Below are positions 1 through 13,000 of a DNA stretch of 64,000 nt, one piece after another. Each line of letters begins with the position of its first letter. Within the stretch, counting starts at the first letter, position 1. The translations under genes were made by a program, and so were the position numbers. Source of the stretch: Marthasterias glacialis (taxonomy: Eukaryota > Echinodermata > Asteroidea > Forcipulatida > Asteriidae); NCBI GenBank assembly GCA_911728455.2, contig OU452227.1, forward strand, positions 10,821,110 to 10,885,109. Direction: 5' to 3'. Under the pieces are notes generated by a model, which searched no databases, was not told the origin of the DNA, and worked only from the letters and a program-made list of their open reading frames with translations.

Positions 1-985
1 ATTGGAAAATCTTGAAGTCTATCAGAACCTTCTGAGGGGGCACCAAGGCCAAGACCAGGGCAACAGAGGCCATGACCGTGTAACTCCAGCTGTAACTCTC
101 AGGACAAGTTTGGGGTCTTTTTTTCCCCACCTTGGCTCCATGTGTTATATTCCGGAAATAAACCAAGCTTTGAACTGAATGGAATGATTGCAGCTGTCTA
201 TTTGATATGGACGTAATCAATGTATGAATCGCACTTGGCACAAGGAGCCAATTTCATAAAGCTCCTTAGACCCACTTGCCTACAGGTGACCCCAATCCTC
301 CAATATCCTCATCTCCTATGTCACTTCACACCAACATGTTTGGACTCGGGACAAGATTGGAATGCCTGACCCAGTCATGAGCAATTGTTGTTTGAACCTA
401 CTGGCCCCAATCCTGCTGATCCTTCATTTCGGCAACGGGGATAGAAGGCTTTGAGAGGGGGTTAATAAATTCATGTATGTATGAAATGTCATTTTGGCTG
501 GTAACCCGTTGATGTTTTCAAAGCAAGATTGTTATGCTCCTATGAAAATCTGTGTGCAAGATAGTTCTATGACAGTCGGCCAAGATTTAAGGTCAAACTG
601 CACTTTTTTTTATGCAATTTGCCCATCACAAGGCCAATAGGCCACTCGAGGTGTGGGCTACTTTTTGAAGGGATAGAAATCTGCCCCAATGTACAGAAAC
701 AAGACATGGCGAGATATAAACACCAAGTCCCTTCACAGCACAGCTAAGAGCAGGGAGGGGTAAATTAATCCGTTGCGAGACAAACATAACTGCCTCTTTC
801 CCTATTTGAAGCAATTATACTTAAGTGTCTTGCTCAAGGACACAAGAGTCATGACCGGGATTCGAATCCACATCCTGATGACTTAGCCGCCAGAACTTGA
901 GTACGATGCACTAAACCGCTCGGCCACGACACGCTACAAAGACTATGCCGCATAACATTTCCGCTGCACACTGGTTCCCACTCAC
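1..985 (-). other. PRKAR1A last intron (part)
   Basis: This lies between exon 10 and the off-window last exon. Positions 1-73 match the CAGGCCTGAT MITE subfamily also seen near 15181 (accompanied by the same caccaaggccaagaccaggg core). A minus-strand SINE head lies at about 810-934. A stretch near 612-660 (aaggccaataggccactcga) recurs near 17550-17590. I see no coding sequence for the missing PKA C-terminus. Confidence 0.6.
810..934 (-). repeat. tRNA-derived SINE, family 1, truncated
   Basis: Read on the minus strand it has the tRNA-like head gtgtcgtggccgagcggttt, a box B-like gattcgaatcccggtcatga, and the following tgtccttgagcaagacactt. The same order appears in the longer plus-strand copies at 8989 and 61252. 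Confidence 0.75.
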
Positions 986-1067
986 CAAAGTAATCCGAGG
1001 TTCCCAGTTTAGCCACTTCAATGAACTCGTCCTGTTCAGTACGCCTCTGCAGAACTGATGCTTGGCC
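986..1067 (-). CDS. PRKAR1A: PRKAR1A exon 10 (start of cAMP-binding domain B core)
   Basis: 82 bp, acceptor tgtacag at 1068-1074 and donor gtgagt at 980-985. It encodes [20 protein letters not shown] followed by LGTSDYF and one base of a Gly codon. This matches the R-subunit stretch that runs up to the phosphate-binding cassette of domain B. It enters in phase 0 from exon 9 and leaves in phase 1, as in vertebrate genes. The overlapping 87-residue minus ORF is in another frame and is not the product. Confidence 0.93.
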
Positions 1068-4000
1068 CTGTACAGATTAACCAAAAAAAAAAAAAAAGGT
1101 TCTCTTCTGGATTATTTCTGGAGATCATCAACATCATCATTGATCGACTCCAACTTGCCTTGCGTCGGGCACGATGACAGATGCGCCACATGTCCTGTTC
1201 CATCATCAGAGTCTTGAGTTCATCAAAGGAGAACTCAACAGAACAAAGAAAAATTGACTGGGACGGGATTTGAACCCCGTCAAATCCCGTTCTAGTCAAT
1301 TTTTCCTTTGACTTGACTAATCAATTTTTCTTTGTTCCCCTTAAAATTGATTTATAATTACCCAGTCAGTTTCCCTTGACTGTGCATCACCAGAAATACA
1401 ACACTACAGGTTTGGAAACAATGTAGACTATTTCTTTTTCCTTATGGCGACTCCTTTACTTTTTCAAGGATATTTGAAGGCTCAGATAGTTTTTGCTAAA
1501 AATCCTGAGAAATCACACGCCTGCTTCACATTGAACCAATTAGTGAGTGTAAATATACACTTCACACAAAGTTTCAAAGCTTGTTTAATATAATCTTACT
1601 GTGTGCATTAAGACATCAACCTTGTGGAACTAATTTCAATGTAAATCACTGGGATGAGAGGGGATGAAAATGAAAAATCCACGAAACGACGGTGGAGGTT
1701 TGATGGCTACCAACCACGCCATAACCCGTATCAATGGCAGAATTCTGTGCTTAAATGTAGATGGGGCAAGCACCTTGGTGTAGTCAAAATACAGTAAATG
1801 TATTGTGTTTAGGCTTTACAAGGGCCTACATGTATGTAAATGACATTTAAAAAATAATAATAGTACTAACTCAAAAAATATATATATATATTATCTTGTT
1901 AGTAAAAAATTCCATGCCAATAATTTAATAAAATCGGGAGAAATCTCATCCCTGAAAGCAAAATGAGAGTACATTTACTTCTTAGATGCATTTTTTTTGT
2001 TGTAAGTATTGTTCGAGGACAGTGAACTTCCCAACCTTAAAATGACAACAGACCAGATAGTACTTGGACTCGTTTATTGAAATTTGCCCTGCAGCCACGG
2101 GCATGACAAGCTTCAACGCTACGGCTATAGGACAACATGACGACAGTTGTTTCACCTGCTGTTTAAAAAGCACATGAAGCAAACTCTACACAGCCAGGGC
2201 CAAATTTCATGGAGCTGCTCAAGCAGAAAACATTTGAGGCTAGGTTTTGCGGTGACACCATGTAGGTTAAAAAATCTCTTTTGAGTGTGTGTGGTTTTGA
2301 AGAAACTGGTGGTCTCAACATTTTTGACAGTACACTACGTCTGTCGTCAGGACAGACGATGGACTGAGTATACTGTCTGAAACTTTGAGTCCAACGGTTT
2401 CTTCAAAACACCACACACCCCAAAGACAGTTTAAAACCTTGACACAAAGCAACTCGTCAGTATCTGTTTCCAATTCTTATTATTTTCATTATCCTTACCC
2501 AATCGTAATCGTAACCCAGCTAGCTCATATTCCATTATATGCTAAGACTAAGTTGGACCATGCCACAAATCCTAGGGGGGGGGGGGGGGGAAAGGTGACC
2601 ATCAACTGGGGTCAGTGACTTGGTCAGGAGGGGCAGTTAACAAAAATCTGCCACCATGCCTTTGGGTACAAAGTCATTACATCAATTGTCAATGGAACTT
2701 TTCTCCACTGGATGTTACCCAGTGCTACAGTGGAACCACCTGTTGAGCTAGGAGTGCATGCTTATCTTTTGATGCATTGCCGACAATTATGTGGTCATGC
2801 CCACCCACCCAACCCCCCCCCCCCAAATTTTCAAGACATGGTGTGTCAGATTGGTTAACACATGGATGCCAGTGCTGATAGCGTCACGTCAGCACATTCT
2901 GTAAAATGGTATCATGTTTGAAGGTTTGTGGCGCCACCGCAAAACCTAACCTGAAGACATTGCTTAACAATTTTCTGCTTTGAAGCAAAAATGAGCAGGA
3001 TACCAGTCACAGACAGTACACGGGACAAGGTATTTTGGCCGATAACCTTATTCCGGTAAGCATAATTCTGTTGTGCTTTGCTACTTTTTGAGCTTAAGCA
3101 GCTCTATGGAATTGGACCCTGCTTATGAGTCCACTCTTAGATCCAATGTCTTACATACCTCAACAATGATATAGAAGTCATTTCCAGGATCACCCTGGCA
3201 GACAATCTTCTCCCCGTCCTCGAAATTCACAGGCTCTAGCGAGTCTGCAACAGTCAGACGCTCCCACTGGTCCAGACTCTCTGTTGGCAGTAAGCAAATC
3301 AACCAGCAACATTCAATATTAAGATCATGGGGTGTGTGTGATAACAAAGTTTGCCCAGAGTCATTAAGTGTGAGCAAAAGTGCATGATTAAGAGACTCAC
3401 CATAATCAATTAGCCTTTCCTATAAAATATGCTAATTACATTCACGCATGCGTACAGACACTACTGGTGGGCAAATGCAAAAGAGTTGTCTATTAGGCAG
3501 ACGCAAAAACCCGTGTGCATCACGCCACCATTAGCCCCACACAAAAAGGCTTGATGTTCCCTCATTTTGCCCACCAGTAGTGTTAGTGCGCACGCGTGAT
3601 ATGCAATTTACATATTTCATGGGAAAGGTCTATTCTGACCTGCCAGTTAATTCAAAAGCATGCTGATTTGTAACTATTGAATATTTAAACCATATAAATT
3701 ATGAGATACTGGTGTGTCATGGCTGAGTGGTCTGGGAAACCGGACTCGAGTTGGTTTGAATCCCTGTCATCAAAAAAAAAGCTGGACCACAGGCCAGTGA
3801 TTTTAGCGTCGGGCCAGTAACCTTTTGACAGGACAAGTCCTGGGTCCAATTGCATGGCTCTGCTTACCGTGGAATTCTGCGCTTCTGCCCTGCCACGGCC
3901 CATAGGAGCCCATCCTTTACAGGGCGCCGTAAGCGCATAATTGTTTGGTAACCAGCGCCATGAAATAAGGCCTTGGTCTTGTTTTTCTGAATAAAAACAC

Positions 4001-7000
4001 CTCACTGGCATGTGTATCTCTTTAATTTTAAAATTTATGTTAAAATGTTGGATTGGTGTGATAAAGATCTTTCAATTCCATAGAGTATTGAAGTATTACC
4101 CGCAGACAAAATAAGATAAATCTTATCTTAGTGCTTGTTCGAATCAAAACAGATTAAATGTGAAACAATATATATGGGTTTTTTTCTGATTTTGATTCTG
4201 GTCTTGTAACAAATATTTTGGTCTCGTAAAAATTCTGAGCGACAAGCCCTGCTGTCTTGAGGATTTTTTCCACCACATTTGAGCCCTGTGTAGTGGGTAA
4301 TTTTCTACAAAGTTGGGCCCCAAACATGTAAGAGGTGCAGAGGGGGATGTCATGTTCACTCACCGAGGATGGATACCTTGGTCAGGAAAGAGTCATAGAG
4401 CTTGCGTTTGCGCAGAGTGCTGCCCATCAGAATGCGTCGATAGCTGTCTCTATCTATTCCCCACAGCTTCAGATCCCCTTTGGCCTGTGAATAAAAAAAA
4501 AAAAAAAAAAAAAAACGTTCACAGTTAGTACTACATCAGTTGTATACATCAGAAATGATGAAATAAGATATGGACCGCGTGGAGTACACCCACATGGAAC
4601 CTGTCTGGTCCATTGCTGGATTCAGAATGCCAACAGAGTCCACAGATTGAGGATTAAAAGTGAGGCAAGAACAACCACGCCAACCCTGACCCCACCTTTA
4701 GGGTAAGTCCTCAGGGTAATGACTGTGGGCTGAACATACTCGTGTGTACCTTAACAGTGGCAGCTCTGGGTGTTCCATAGATGAGTGCCAGCTCACCAAA
4801 GCTGCCTCCTTCCCCGATGGTAGTCACCAAGGTGTTCTCCACATAGATCTATGGCATCAAAACATTTGGATCAAATGAAAAACTTTATACGTATGGTCAA
4901 AGATAACACCCCAGAAACATGTCAGGGGCCCAGTTTTCTGAAAGCTGTTAAGTTAAATACTGCAATTTCGGGTGAACAAAGAAAAATTTACTAGAGTGGG
5001 ATGTGGACCTACGACCTAGCCATATGATGGCGGTCTCCCAATATTGTCAGTATCTTTGTTCGAGGGGTGCCACTCAGATAAAATAATATTGTGTAACAAA
5101 TTAAGTTGTATAGCATAAAAGTTGTTAAGCTCAGGAAAATCTTGCATAATAGCAGAATGGGTTACCAGACAAAATGCAACGTAAATGAACTTGGCTTGCG
5201 ACTGGTACTCTGCTTATTTATGCTTAGCAAGTCATTTTGTCTGCTTAACAGTGTATCAAAGTCAACCCTGGATAGATCACAACCATGTAGTCTTGAAAGG
5301 GTAAAGTACACTACCCCGAGTTACTGTTGATACAATAATGCCAATCTTGTTATCAAGCTCCCCCTGTGGCAACTAGCTAACTGCAACACTACATCAAAAC
5401 CATGTGATGTAAATTATTGTAATGCAACTAATGCAATTGATTTTTGGCTCCACTTGATAGAGTAAAACTGAGACTTTCTGCGAAGGTACGTCTTTTCATT
5501 ACAGTAGAAAAAACAAAAACACTTGCAACATTTGGCTGAAAGTCCAAAATGACAAGCGCTGCACGCTTCGAGGGAAGTCCAAACAGTTTGTGTTGAACTA
5601 AAACGATCACACATTATAGCAACTACATTTCATGACAGCAACTGCATTTACGCATCGACAAAGGCCTTGCATAAATATTTTGATGATAAACATGTTCTTT
5701 ATTTCAGCTGCTCGAACACTTTCGTCTTTAATTAACCTGAGGGCCATCTGATGTATCTATCCTTGCCATTTCCCTTACCCATTGACGTCATCCAGCCGCC
5801 ATCTTAGAGGTAACCAATGATAAAACAATGGAAATGCACACATATGTAAGCGCAGCGCACAATGGCTTGTAACTATTTTGGTGTACTATAAAAATGTTTG
5901 TTGTTGGCGCGGTCTCGACACTTGTGCGGACTTGTTAGTGCTTCCATCCCGGCTTGGTTGCCTGTGGATTTGATTCTTCTCTTGGGGTGATCGGGTCTGG
6001 ATGGGGTACGGTGGGTTTGCGCTGGTGTCGTGACTGCGCTAAAGAGCAGGGCCCAATTTCATGGCGCTGGTTACCAAAGAATTCTGCGCTTATGGCGCCC
6101 TGTAAAGCCCGTACTCCTATGGGCCGTGGCAGGGCATAAGCGCAGAATTCCGTGGTAAGCAAAACCATGAAATTGGGCCTAAATGTTTTGTTCGTTTGGG
6201 GTTTTAAGGGTTTGTCTGTGCCGGAGCTACTTTTTTTCACCGAGCATACATCAAAAAGTCTGATTTCAGGTAAAAATCTGACACTTCTCATTCCTACTCA
6301 ATCAAAGACTCCAAAATACGGATGCCTTTGGTGCAGTTTGCAATCACTCGTTTGATTTTTAACCCCTGCTTGCTCAGTTCACCAGCCAAGGGGGAAAAAC
6401 ACTGACTGTAATTGACTTGATATGATAGAAGTTCTGTGATCATAGGCTATGCATTCCTCTGGATCGATAACACTATACTCACGTCTACTTCACCTTCATC
6501 GATGACGTAGAAATTATCTCCCTCATCACCTGTGTGTGGGAAACGGAAAGAAAAGAAAAATTGTCACATCTCACAAACCTGCCCAGTGTATTTAAAGCGA
6601 GTTTTACCATTATTTACTACCTCCATGGTTTTGCAGAGGTGTTACTTGTACCTCCACACCGGGGACGGACTATTTTCAGCAGTAAAGTGTGAACTACTGC
6701 GGACTGGTGGGGTATGTCAATGCTGTTGACTCAAGTTGCTATTTTCAAAATGGGTGCATTCAAGCGTGAATTTAACAAACACTTTTAATCTGCATTACTA
6801 AGTTTCTTTGTATTTTTTCCCTCTAGTAAGAAAAAAATCAAATGAATGCGCTGAACTTTTTTATTCACAAACATCATGGCGCAAATCACAATATTAAAAA
6901 TACATACAATACATGTACACATGGTCATATGTAATTAAAAGTACATTATGTAGGTTTTTAAGGGCCATTAAGGAAAAACTCTTCAATGTCTGCAAGTAAT

Positions 7001-10000
7001 TCCCGAAAAAAAAGGTAACCAAAAGCTTTTACTAGTTTGACCAATCACTTTTGGTCACCCGCTCATGCGCATGCTGTTAAGAGACACAGCGCGTTGAGTC
7101 CATGTGACTCAGCCCAGTGAATGAGCTTTATATACTACATGACGAGTACTCTGCATGTAGGCTATTCATCGCTAACTATTTCAACATGTTCAAGAGTGGG
7201 CTAAGGAACGGCATAGCCATGGTGGCACCTGTGGGGAGGGGGGGCACGTGCCCCCCCAGCTGCCCCCCAGGAAAACAATTCAGATACATGTAATTCATTA
7301 AAAAACATGGACCCTGCCCCCCACCCTCCACTGAAAAGCAATGCCCCCCCCACACCCCCCATTGAAAAAATCCCGGCTACGCCGCTAGAGCTAAGTGCTG
7401 TGTTCGCAGATGTACCAAAGGCGTTAGCTGTTATGCCTTTGACTGAATGTGTGCGGACCATGGAGCTTGGATACAACCCCGTAATAATGGAAGATTAACG
7501 AGACAGGATGAATGTGGTTTCACAATCTGGTTGAATTGAAAGTACAATGTAAACCCATCTGCTTCAGTGTGAATTCCTTTGCAGTTTTATTGAGTAACAA
7601 TTTTAACATTCTTAGCGTTCATTCTCGGCCCAATTATAAATCAATTGTCGTCCCACCCCTTCCCGTTTCTTTAATCAATCATCCTGTTCCTCTTCACTAT
7701 AAGAAATATTGTACACCCCTCCACTGGTCCCAACAAGCACCCAATCCACACCAACAGAAGAGAAGAAGACTGGCAGCCTGCTCTCTGACGTTGTGTGAAC
7801 TAGAGCCTGAAACATTACTTGACATTAATGGTGCAGTGGCCACCCGTTACAATAAGGCCTTTTGGGGGGGAAAAAAAGGAAAGAAAATTTACATGTAGGG
7901 CACACTATATGTACAAGTACACGTTCATCTATGAAGTACAAGTTCATCTACATGTACAATGATTGAACTGTATTTCATAAATGGGGACATAATCAGCTTA
8001 AAGGAGCTGTGTCGTCAAGATTATAGCAGGCCTGTGACTGTGCAAGGAAAGATGAACTCTCACCTAGTGAATTGTGATGTGACCGCCGGCGCGCACGTGC
8101 TCATATTAACTGGGTTATTCCATTTACTGCTATAATCACAACGACACAGCCCCTTTAAAAATCAGACCATTGTGAAAGCTACAATGATAAGACTCTCATA
8201 GCACAGTGTACACTGTAGGCCTAGTTGCTTTAATTAAAAAAACATAATGAGCTCTGGACTGTAAATGTACATGGACATGGACATGGACATGGTTAGGTTA
8301 GGTTAGGTGTATCATTTAGTCGGGATTTAGTACAGTTTGGACAAACAACTTTTCCATGAATACAGAATCTGTATCTTTCAAGGGAGACATTACCTTCCGA
8401 TTGGGATAAAAAAGCATTTGCTATGAAATGAATATGGTTGGAAAGATATTTTAAAAGTAGAATATAATGATTCACACAAATATCCCTTGAACTTGTGTGG
8501 TTTGTTTAATTTTGTGACAGAACACAGTCCGCAATTTCGTACTAATCAAATTTTTGATTTCACAAAATGGCGGACCGTACGTTTCTATGTAGAGTGTGGT
8601 TTCACTGGTTGTCTTTCTGAGAGGCAAATTTGGTTTTTTTTAATCGCTACTTACTAATCACAACGCACTGTATGTGTTTTATTGCATGAAAAACTCTTAA
8701 AAAGGATAAGAAGCAATTCCAAACAGCAAAACCTTAAAGAGATTTGAAGGCAATGTATCCCTTTTAACACAAGAAGGTTGTTGAAGTGGAAGTCAGTGTA
8801 CAAACCGCAACCACTTTACAATGTGTGTATGTTGTACATACTACACCCAGGCATGTTAGAATTTATAGACAAATATTTTACTAATTAAGATCAACCTGGG
8901 TTTTGAGACAATACCTCCACAAAAGGAACGGCCTTCAAACACGATCACCCTTTATGTTACAGTATGCAACTCTCTCATTCATTTGTGGAGTGTCGTGGCC
9001 GAGCGGTTAAGATCACCAAACTCAAGTTCTGGTGTTGTTGGCAGCAGAGTGTGGGTTCGAATCCCGGTCGCGGGACTTGTGTACTTGAGCAAGATAATTT
9101 ACCATAATTGCTTTGTCCTTCAGATGGGACATTAAGCCGTAGGTCCCGTGTACTAGGATGGGTAGTGCACGTAAAAGAACCCAGAACACTTATCGTGGAA
9201 GAGTAGGGGTTTATACCCCGGTGTTTCTGGTTCACATGGCAAGCACCCTTATCTACAGGTTTCCTCAGGCTTGAGAGCTACAGTGATTAAGTTCACTTAT
9301 GAGGCATCCTTGGTTTCATTACCAGAAATGTATAATAATAATAATAATAATAATATCTTAAAATGCTTCTGTGTGCCTCCGCAGTCCATGAATAAGAAAC
9401 AATGTTTTTTTAGAGTGAGGAAAGAAATTCAGGGTATTTGACAGTGGCCCTGCACCATCCTTGCTCTATGGTAGTCCCAAACCTTTCCAAAACAATTTCC
9501 ACTTGCCTATGGGACAGTTCATCAACCATGTCATCACTTAGTCTATCCTCACGCTAGATCTAAGTGACAACATTTTCCACTAATTTTGTGATTTTATACA
9601 AAATACTGAGTAGATCACAGTGCAATGGGAGGAATATTATCGCAACATAAAATGTTGACTTCCATTTCACGAGGCGAAGCCATGAGCGAAATGGATCAGG
9701 CCAAATTTTACCTTGGGATAATATTCCCCCTCTTTCAAAAAATTAAAGCCACTCAATATTTGTTTTATTTAGAACTGACATAGATCCTTGTCATTTGAGT
9801 TTTTTTCCCACAACAAACACAAAATCAAAACAGGCGTGTTTCATCGTCCACGCAACACTGTGAAAACTCTGAAACCCCTTCTATCTCAAGAATGTGGACG
9901 ACTCCCTGTAGACTTTGTAACACACACACGATATATTTTTACGTATCCCACACACACACCTGATGACGAATTTATCTTCAAGTAAACTTGATGCGCAGCT

Positions 10001-13000
10001 TAAAATAGCGCAATACCTGGAGGTAGAACAACGCAATACGCAGGGTGTGATAATATTACAACCTTTAGCACAGGTGCTCCTTAGCTTTAGCAGCTGTGCT
10101 CTACTGCTCAAAAACATTGGGAACAAGGATATCCCTAACTGTTGAATGGGAAATACTACATGTATTCCTCATAAGTAGGACTTTTTGATCGCCGATGCAA
10201 ATGGGAGTTATAGTGAATGTCACGTGATGTAAATTCCAGCAATCAAATGACAAGGCTCTACATGTCAGTTATATAACAAATATTATTCATGAACACACAT
10301 TGTATTAAATACCAAACCCGTAAAAAGCCAAAAATACATTCTGTTACACAAAGTACAGATTTCATCTGTCGTCTGACGAAAAAAAAAAGAAAAAAAAAAA
10401 CAGCCTTCAGGAGTGATTAAAGCTTCCCTCATCTCTTTTTGTGTGTGTGTGTACAAAAAGTACTGCCCCCCAAACAACACAAGCGACAATTCTCATCTAA
10501 TAATGTGTCTTCAGTCTCCATTGCGCTGATAGCTTAAGGCAACACGCTCCACAGCGCGCAAGGTAACAGGCACAGACACTGCAGAGTCGGAATGAGGCAC
10601 GCTTGATTAGATTTCAGACGTTAAGAAATTGCTCCCCTCTTTGCAAGTACAATCTCTAGCAGCTGCTGCTGTGAGGAGGAGGCAAGCACCCATGTAAATT
10701 GAATCCCTGAAAGATTCACCGGGAGACATTACGGACCTGTGTGCAAAAACCAGGGTCCAATCTCATGGCTCTGCTTATTGTAAGTGAAATATCCGCACTT
10801 ACTGCAGCAGAAAAATCCATGCTTAATGTAAGCACACATGTACATTCACAGGCCTGATTGCTTCGTTCTTGAAAGGGCAAGGGCACCAAGGCATCTTTTT
10901 GGGCTTCTTTTTGGTACAGGGCACCTCTATCTGTCTATGAGGAAATTGTAAATTTCTAGTAGAACATTTCAAGGGCACCAAGGCAATGACCAGGGGCAAC
11001 GGAGGCAATTGCCTCCGTTGCCTCCGTGAAGTATCAGGCATGCATTCACAGGTAAGCAATGAATTTCTGCTTGTGTGCATATATTGCTAAGCATCCTTTA
11101 CTTACATTTACACAGCCAGCCCAGAATTTTGGCACTAATACTGTAAGCAAAGAACGGTAGGTGACATATTTGCGCTTACTGTAGCAGAAAAATCCATGCT
11201 TAATGTAAAGATACATGTACATGTACATTCACAGGTAAGCAATGAATTTTGGATTATGTGCATATTACTGATAAGCATTCTTCACTTCCATTTTACACAG
11301 CTAGCCCAGAATTTTGGCACTATCCCTGTAAGCAAAGACTGGCGATCATAAGCGCAGAATTCCACAGCAAGCAGAGCCATGAAATGGGGCCCTGTCAGCC
11401 TGCTCTGGTCATTTTCATCATATGATTACATATGTACACATGTAGATTCACTTGTACATGTACATGTGAACTAAAGTAAAAAAAAAAAAAATTTTTTTAA
11501 GTATTTAATGCAGGATGGGGAAAAAAAATAAAATGAAATTCATTTCCAAGTTCAAGGTTGCATTGTAAGAAAGGTGTCACTTTCAGTCAAGCGTCATTGA
11601 TTATTTATTACGCTGTCCCCGACTTCATTTCAAGAGGAATTAGAAAGGGGGGGAAAAAAATCAGATTGCAGAATGAATTGATCTGCACGTACGGTACATA
11701 ATGAATTATTTTACATAAGGGCTCATTGTGTATGCACGTAGTGTTACTGTACAATCCATCCAATATGCACCCACATTTTGATAAATTTAAAATGGCAACT
11801 TTTGTGCGAGTTGTTACTCCACATTGTGTTGTTATCTGAGAGAAAGCTAAAGTATCACGGCATACAGTGTATTAAGCCATGCCTTATTTCTCATTCCTAC
11901 ATGTGAAGACATGAACATTTGTACCTCCTCCATTTTGTCAACTCACTACGTAATGGTGCAATATCATGAACATGATGAATATTCCACAGGTTGTATTGCA
12001 CCATTTTTATTATCTGTGTATTTACCCACATCGATGTGTGTCAAGCACTGTATACTCTGTACTTTCCCCGAGTTCTATGAAAACAAGTCCACAGGAATCT
12101 CGGGGTGGGATTCGAACCCACGACCTTTGCCATTTCTAGAGCAGATTATCTTAACCACTAGACCACCGAGGTTGCTGGGTAGATAGAGGCAGTATTTTAA
12201 ATCATGGAGGAAGGAGCCTCCATGGTTAAATTAACACCATTTTGTTACATGTACATCTACAGTCACTGCAGTTTGAATGGTAAGACCATCGTCAGTACTG
12301 TAAAATGCAAACCATTTTCTAAAAGACAAGTGCACAGTTCAGAACAAAAACGCCATAGGCCCCCAAAACCTTGATCTACATTTGTTTCATGGCATGAGGG
12401 CATTTGTATGGGACCCAGTATTTGAAGGCTTTAGATTGTGTTTACTCAGAATCAACTATTCACTAAATGTAAGTCATGACACACTTGACACACAAAAAAA
12501 GATGCCTTCGCTTTTGTAAAAAAAGAGTGGCTTCAAGCCAATGGGACAAAAAAAAATGGACACGCCTTCCACTGTTTTTTTGCACAAATATTATATAAAC
12601 CATTGATAATAAATAAAGTGTATTTCATCATCTATAGGTGTGATGCTCCAGTCAAGTCTTTTGGGCGTCTTCATTTTGTAATTCTTGCATCGAGAGTATA
12701 AAAAAATTAAATTAAAATGGGTTGCCCTTCGCCTATGCCATTGTTAAAGGGGCTGTGTCGTCATGATTTTAGCAGTAAATGGAATAACTCCATTACTACG
12801 CACTGGCGGTCACATCACAGCTTGACAAAGACAGCACCCTTTGTGATTTGACCGCAAGCGCGCGCGTCTGCAGTATCTGGATGAGAGTTCATCTTTCCAT
12901 GCACAGCCACAGGCCTTCCTTAATTATGACGACACAGCCTCTTTAAGGCACTACTCTTTGGCTTCCTAGTTTTGCGGAGGGGACCTGGAGGAATCTTCAG

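Larger units (their letters stand above)
1068..3158 (-). other. PRKAR1A intron 9
   Basis: Mostly repeat. A near-palindromic A/T stretch lies around 1300-1400, and a nested pair of TIR elements fills about 2198-3121. A poly-G run sits at about 2574-2590 and a C-rich run at 2813-2824. No coding sequence is recognised. Confidence 0.6.
3281..4363 (-). other. PRKAR1A intron 8
   Basis: Contains a partial plus-strand SINE head (3713-3768) and a palindromic GGGCCCAATTTCATGG MITE copy (3841-3973). An inverted pair around the short tacagacactactggtgggc / cccaccagtagtgttagtgc motif spans 3450-3585. Nothing coding is seen. Confidence 0.6.
4849..6482 (-). other. PRKAR1A intron 6
   Basis: Contains a short patch near 4920-4990 resembling the GGGCCC element ends, a tgacgtcatc-rich repeat piece at 5780-5880 also found near 29395, and the palindromic MITE at 6049-6180. 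No other gene is recognised; short ORFs here overlap the repeats. Confidence 0.6.
7140..8780. repeat. duplicated segment, copy 1 (paralogue of 51170-52745)
   Basis: Two blocks (7140-7830 and 8400-8770) match 51180-51645 and 52330-52740 in the same order and orientation, with clear but diverged identity; for example tacaaccccgtaataatgga is exact in both. Copy 1 carries extra insertions absent from copy 2: a hAT-like MITE at 7206-7387 and a TTAA MITE at 7998-8158. Both copies lie in introns of the same gene. Confidence 0.8.

Noticed and set aside
1036-1299. 87-residue minus-strand ORF
   Set aside because: The true coding frame here is PRKAR1A exon 10 in another frame with clear splice sites and homology.
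8991-9070. tRNA gene-like box A and box B
   Set aside because: No matching 3' acceptor half and the same head-plus-body recurs at 810 and 61252 with an (AAT)n or A-rich tail; it is a SINE.
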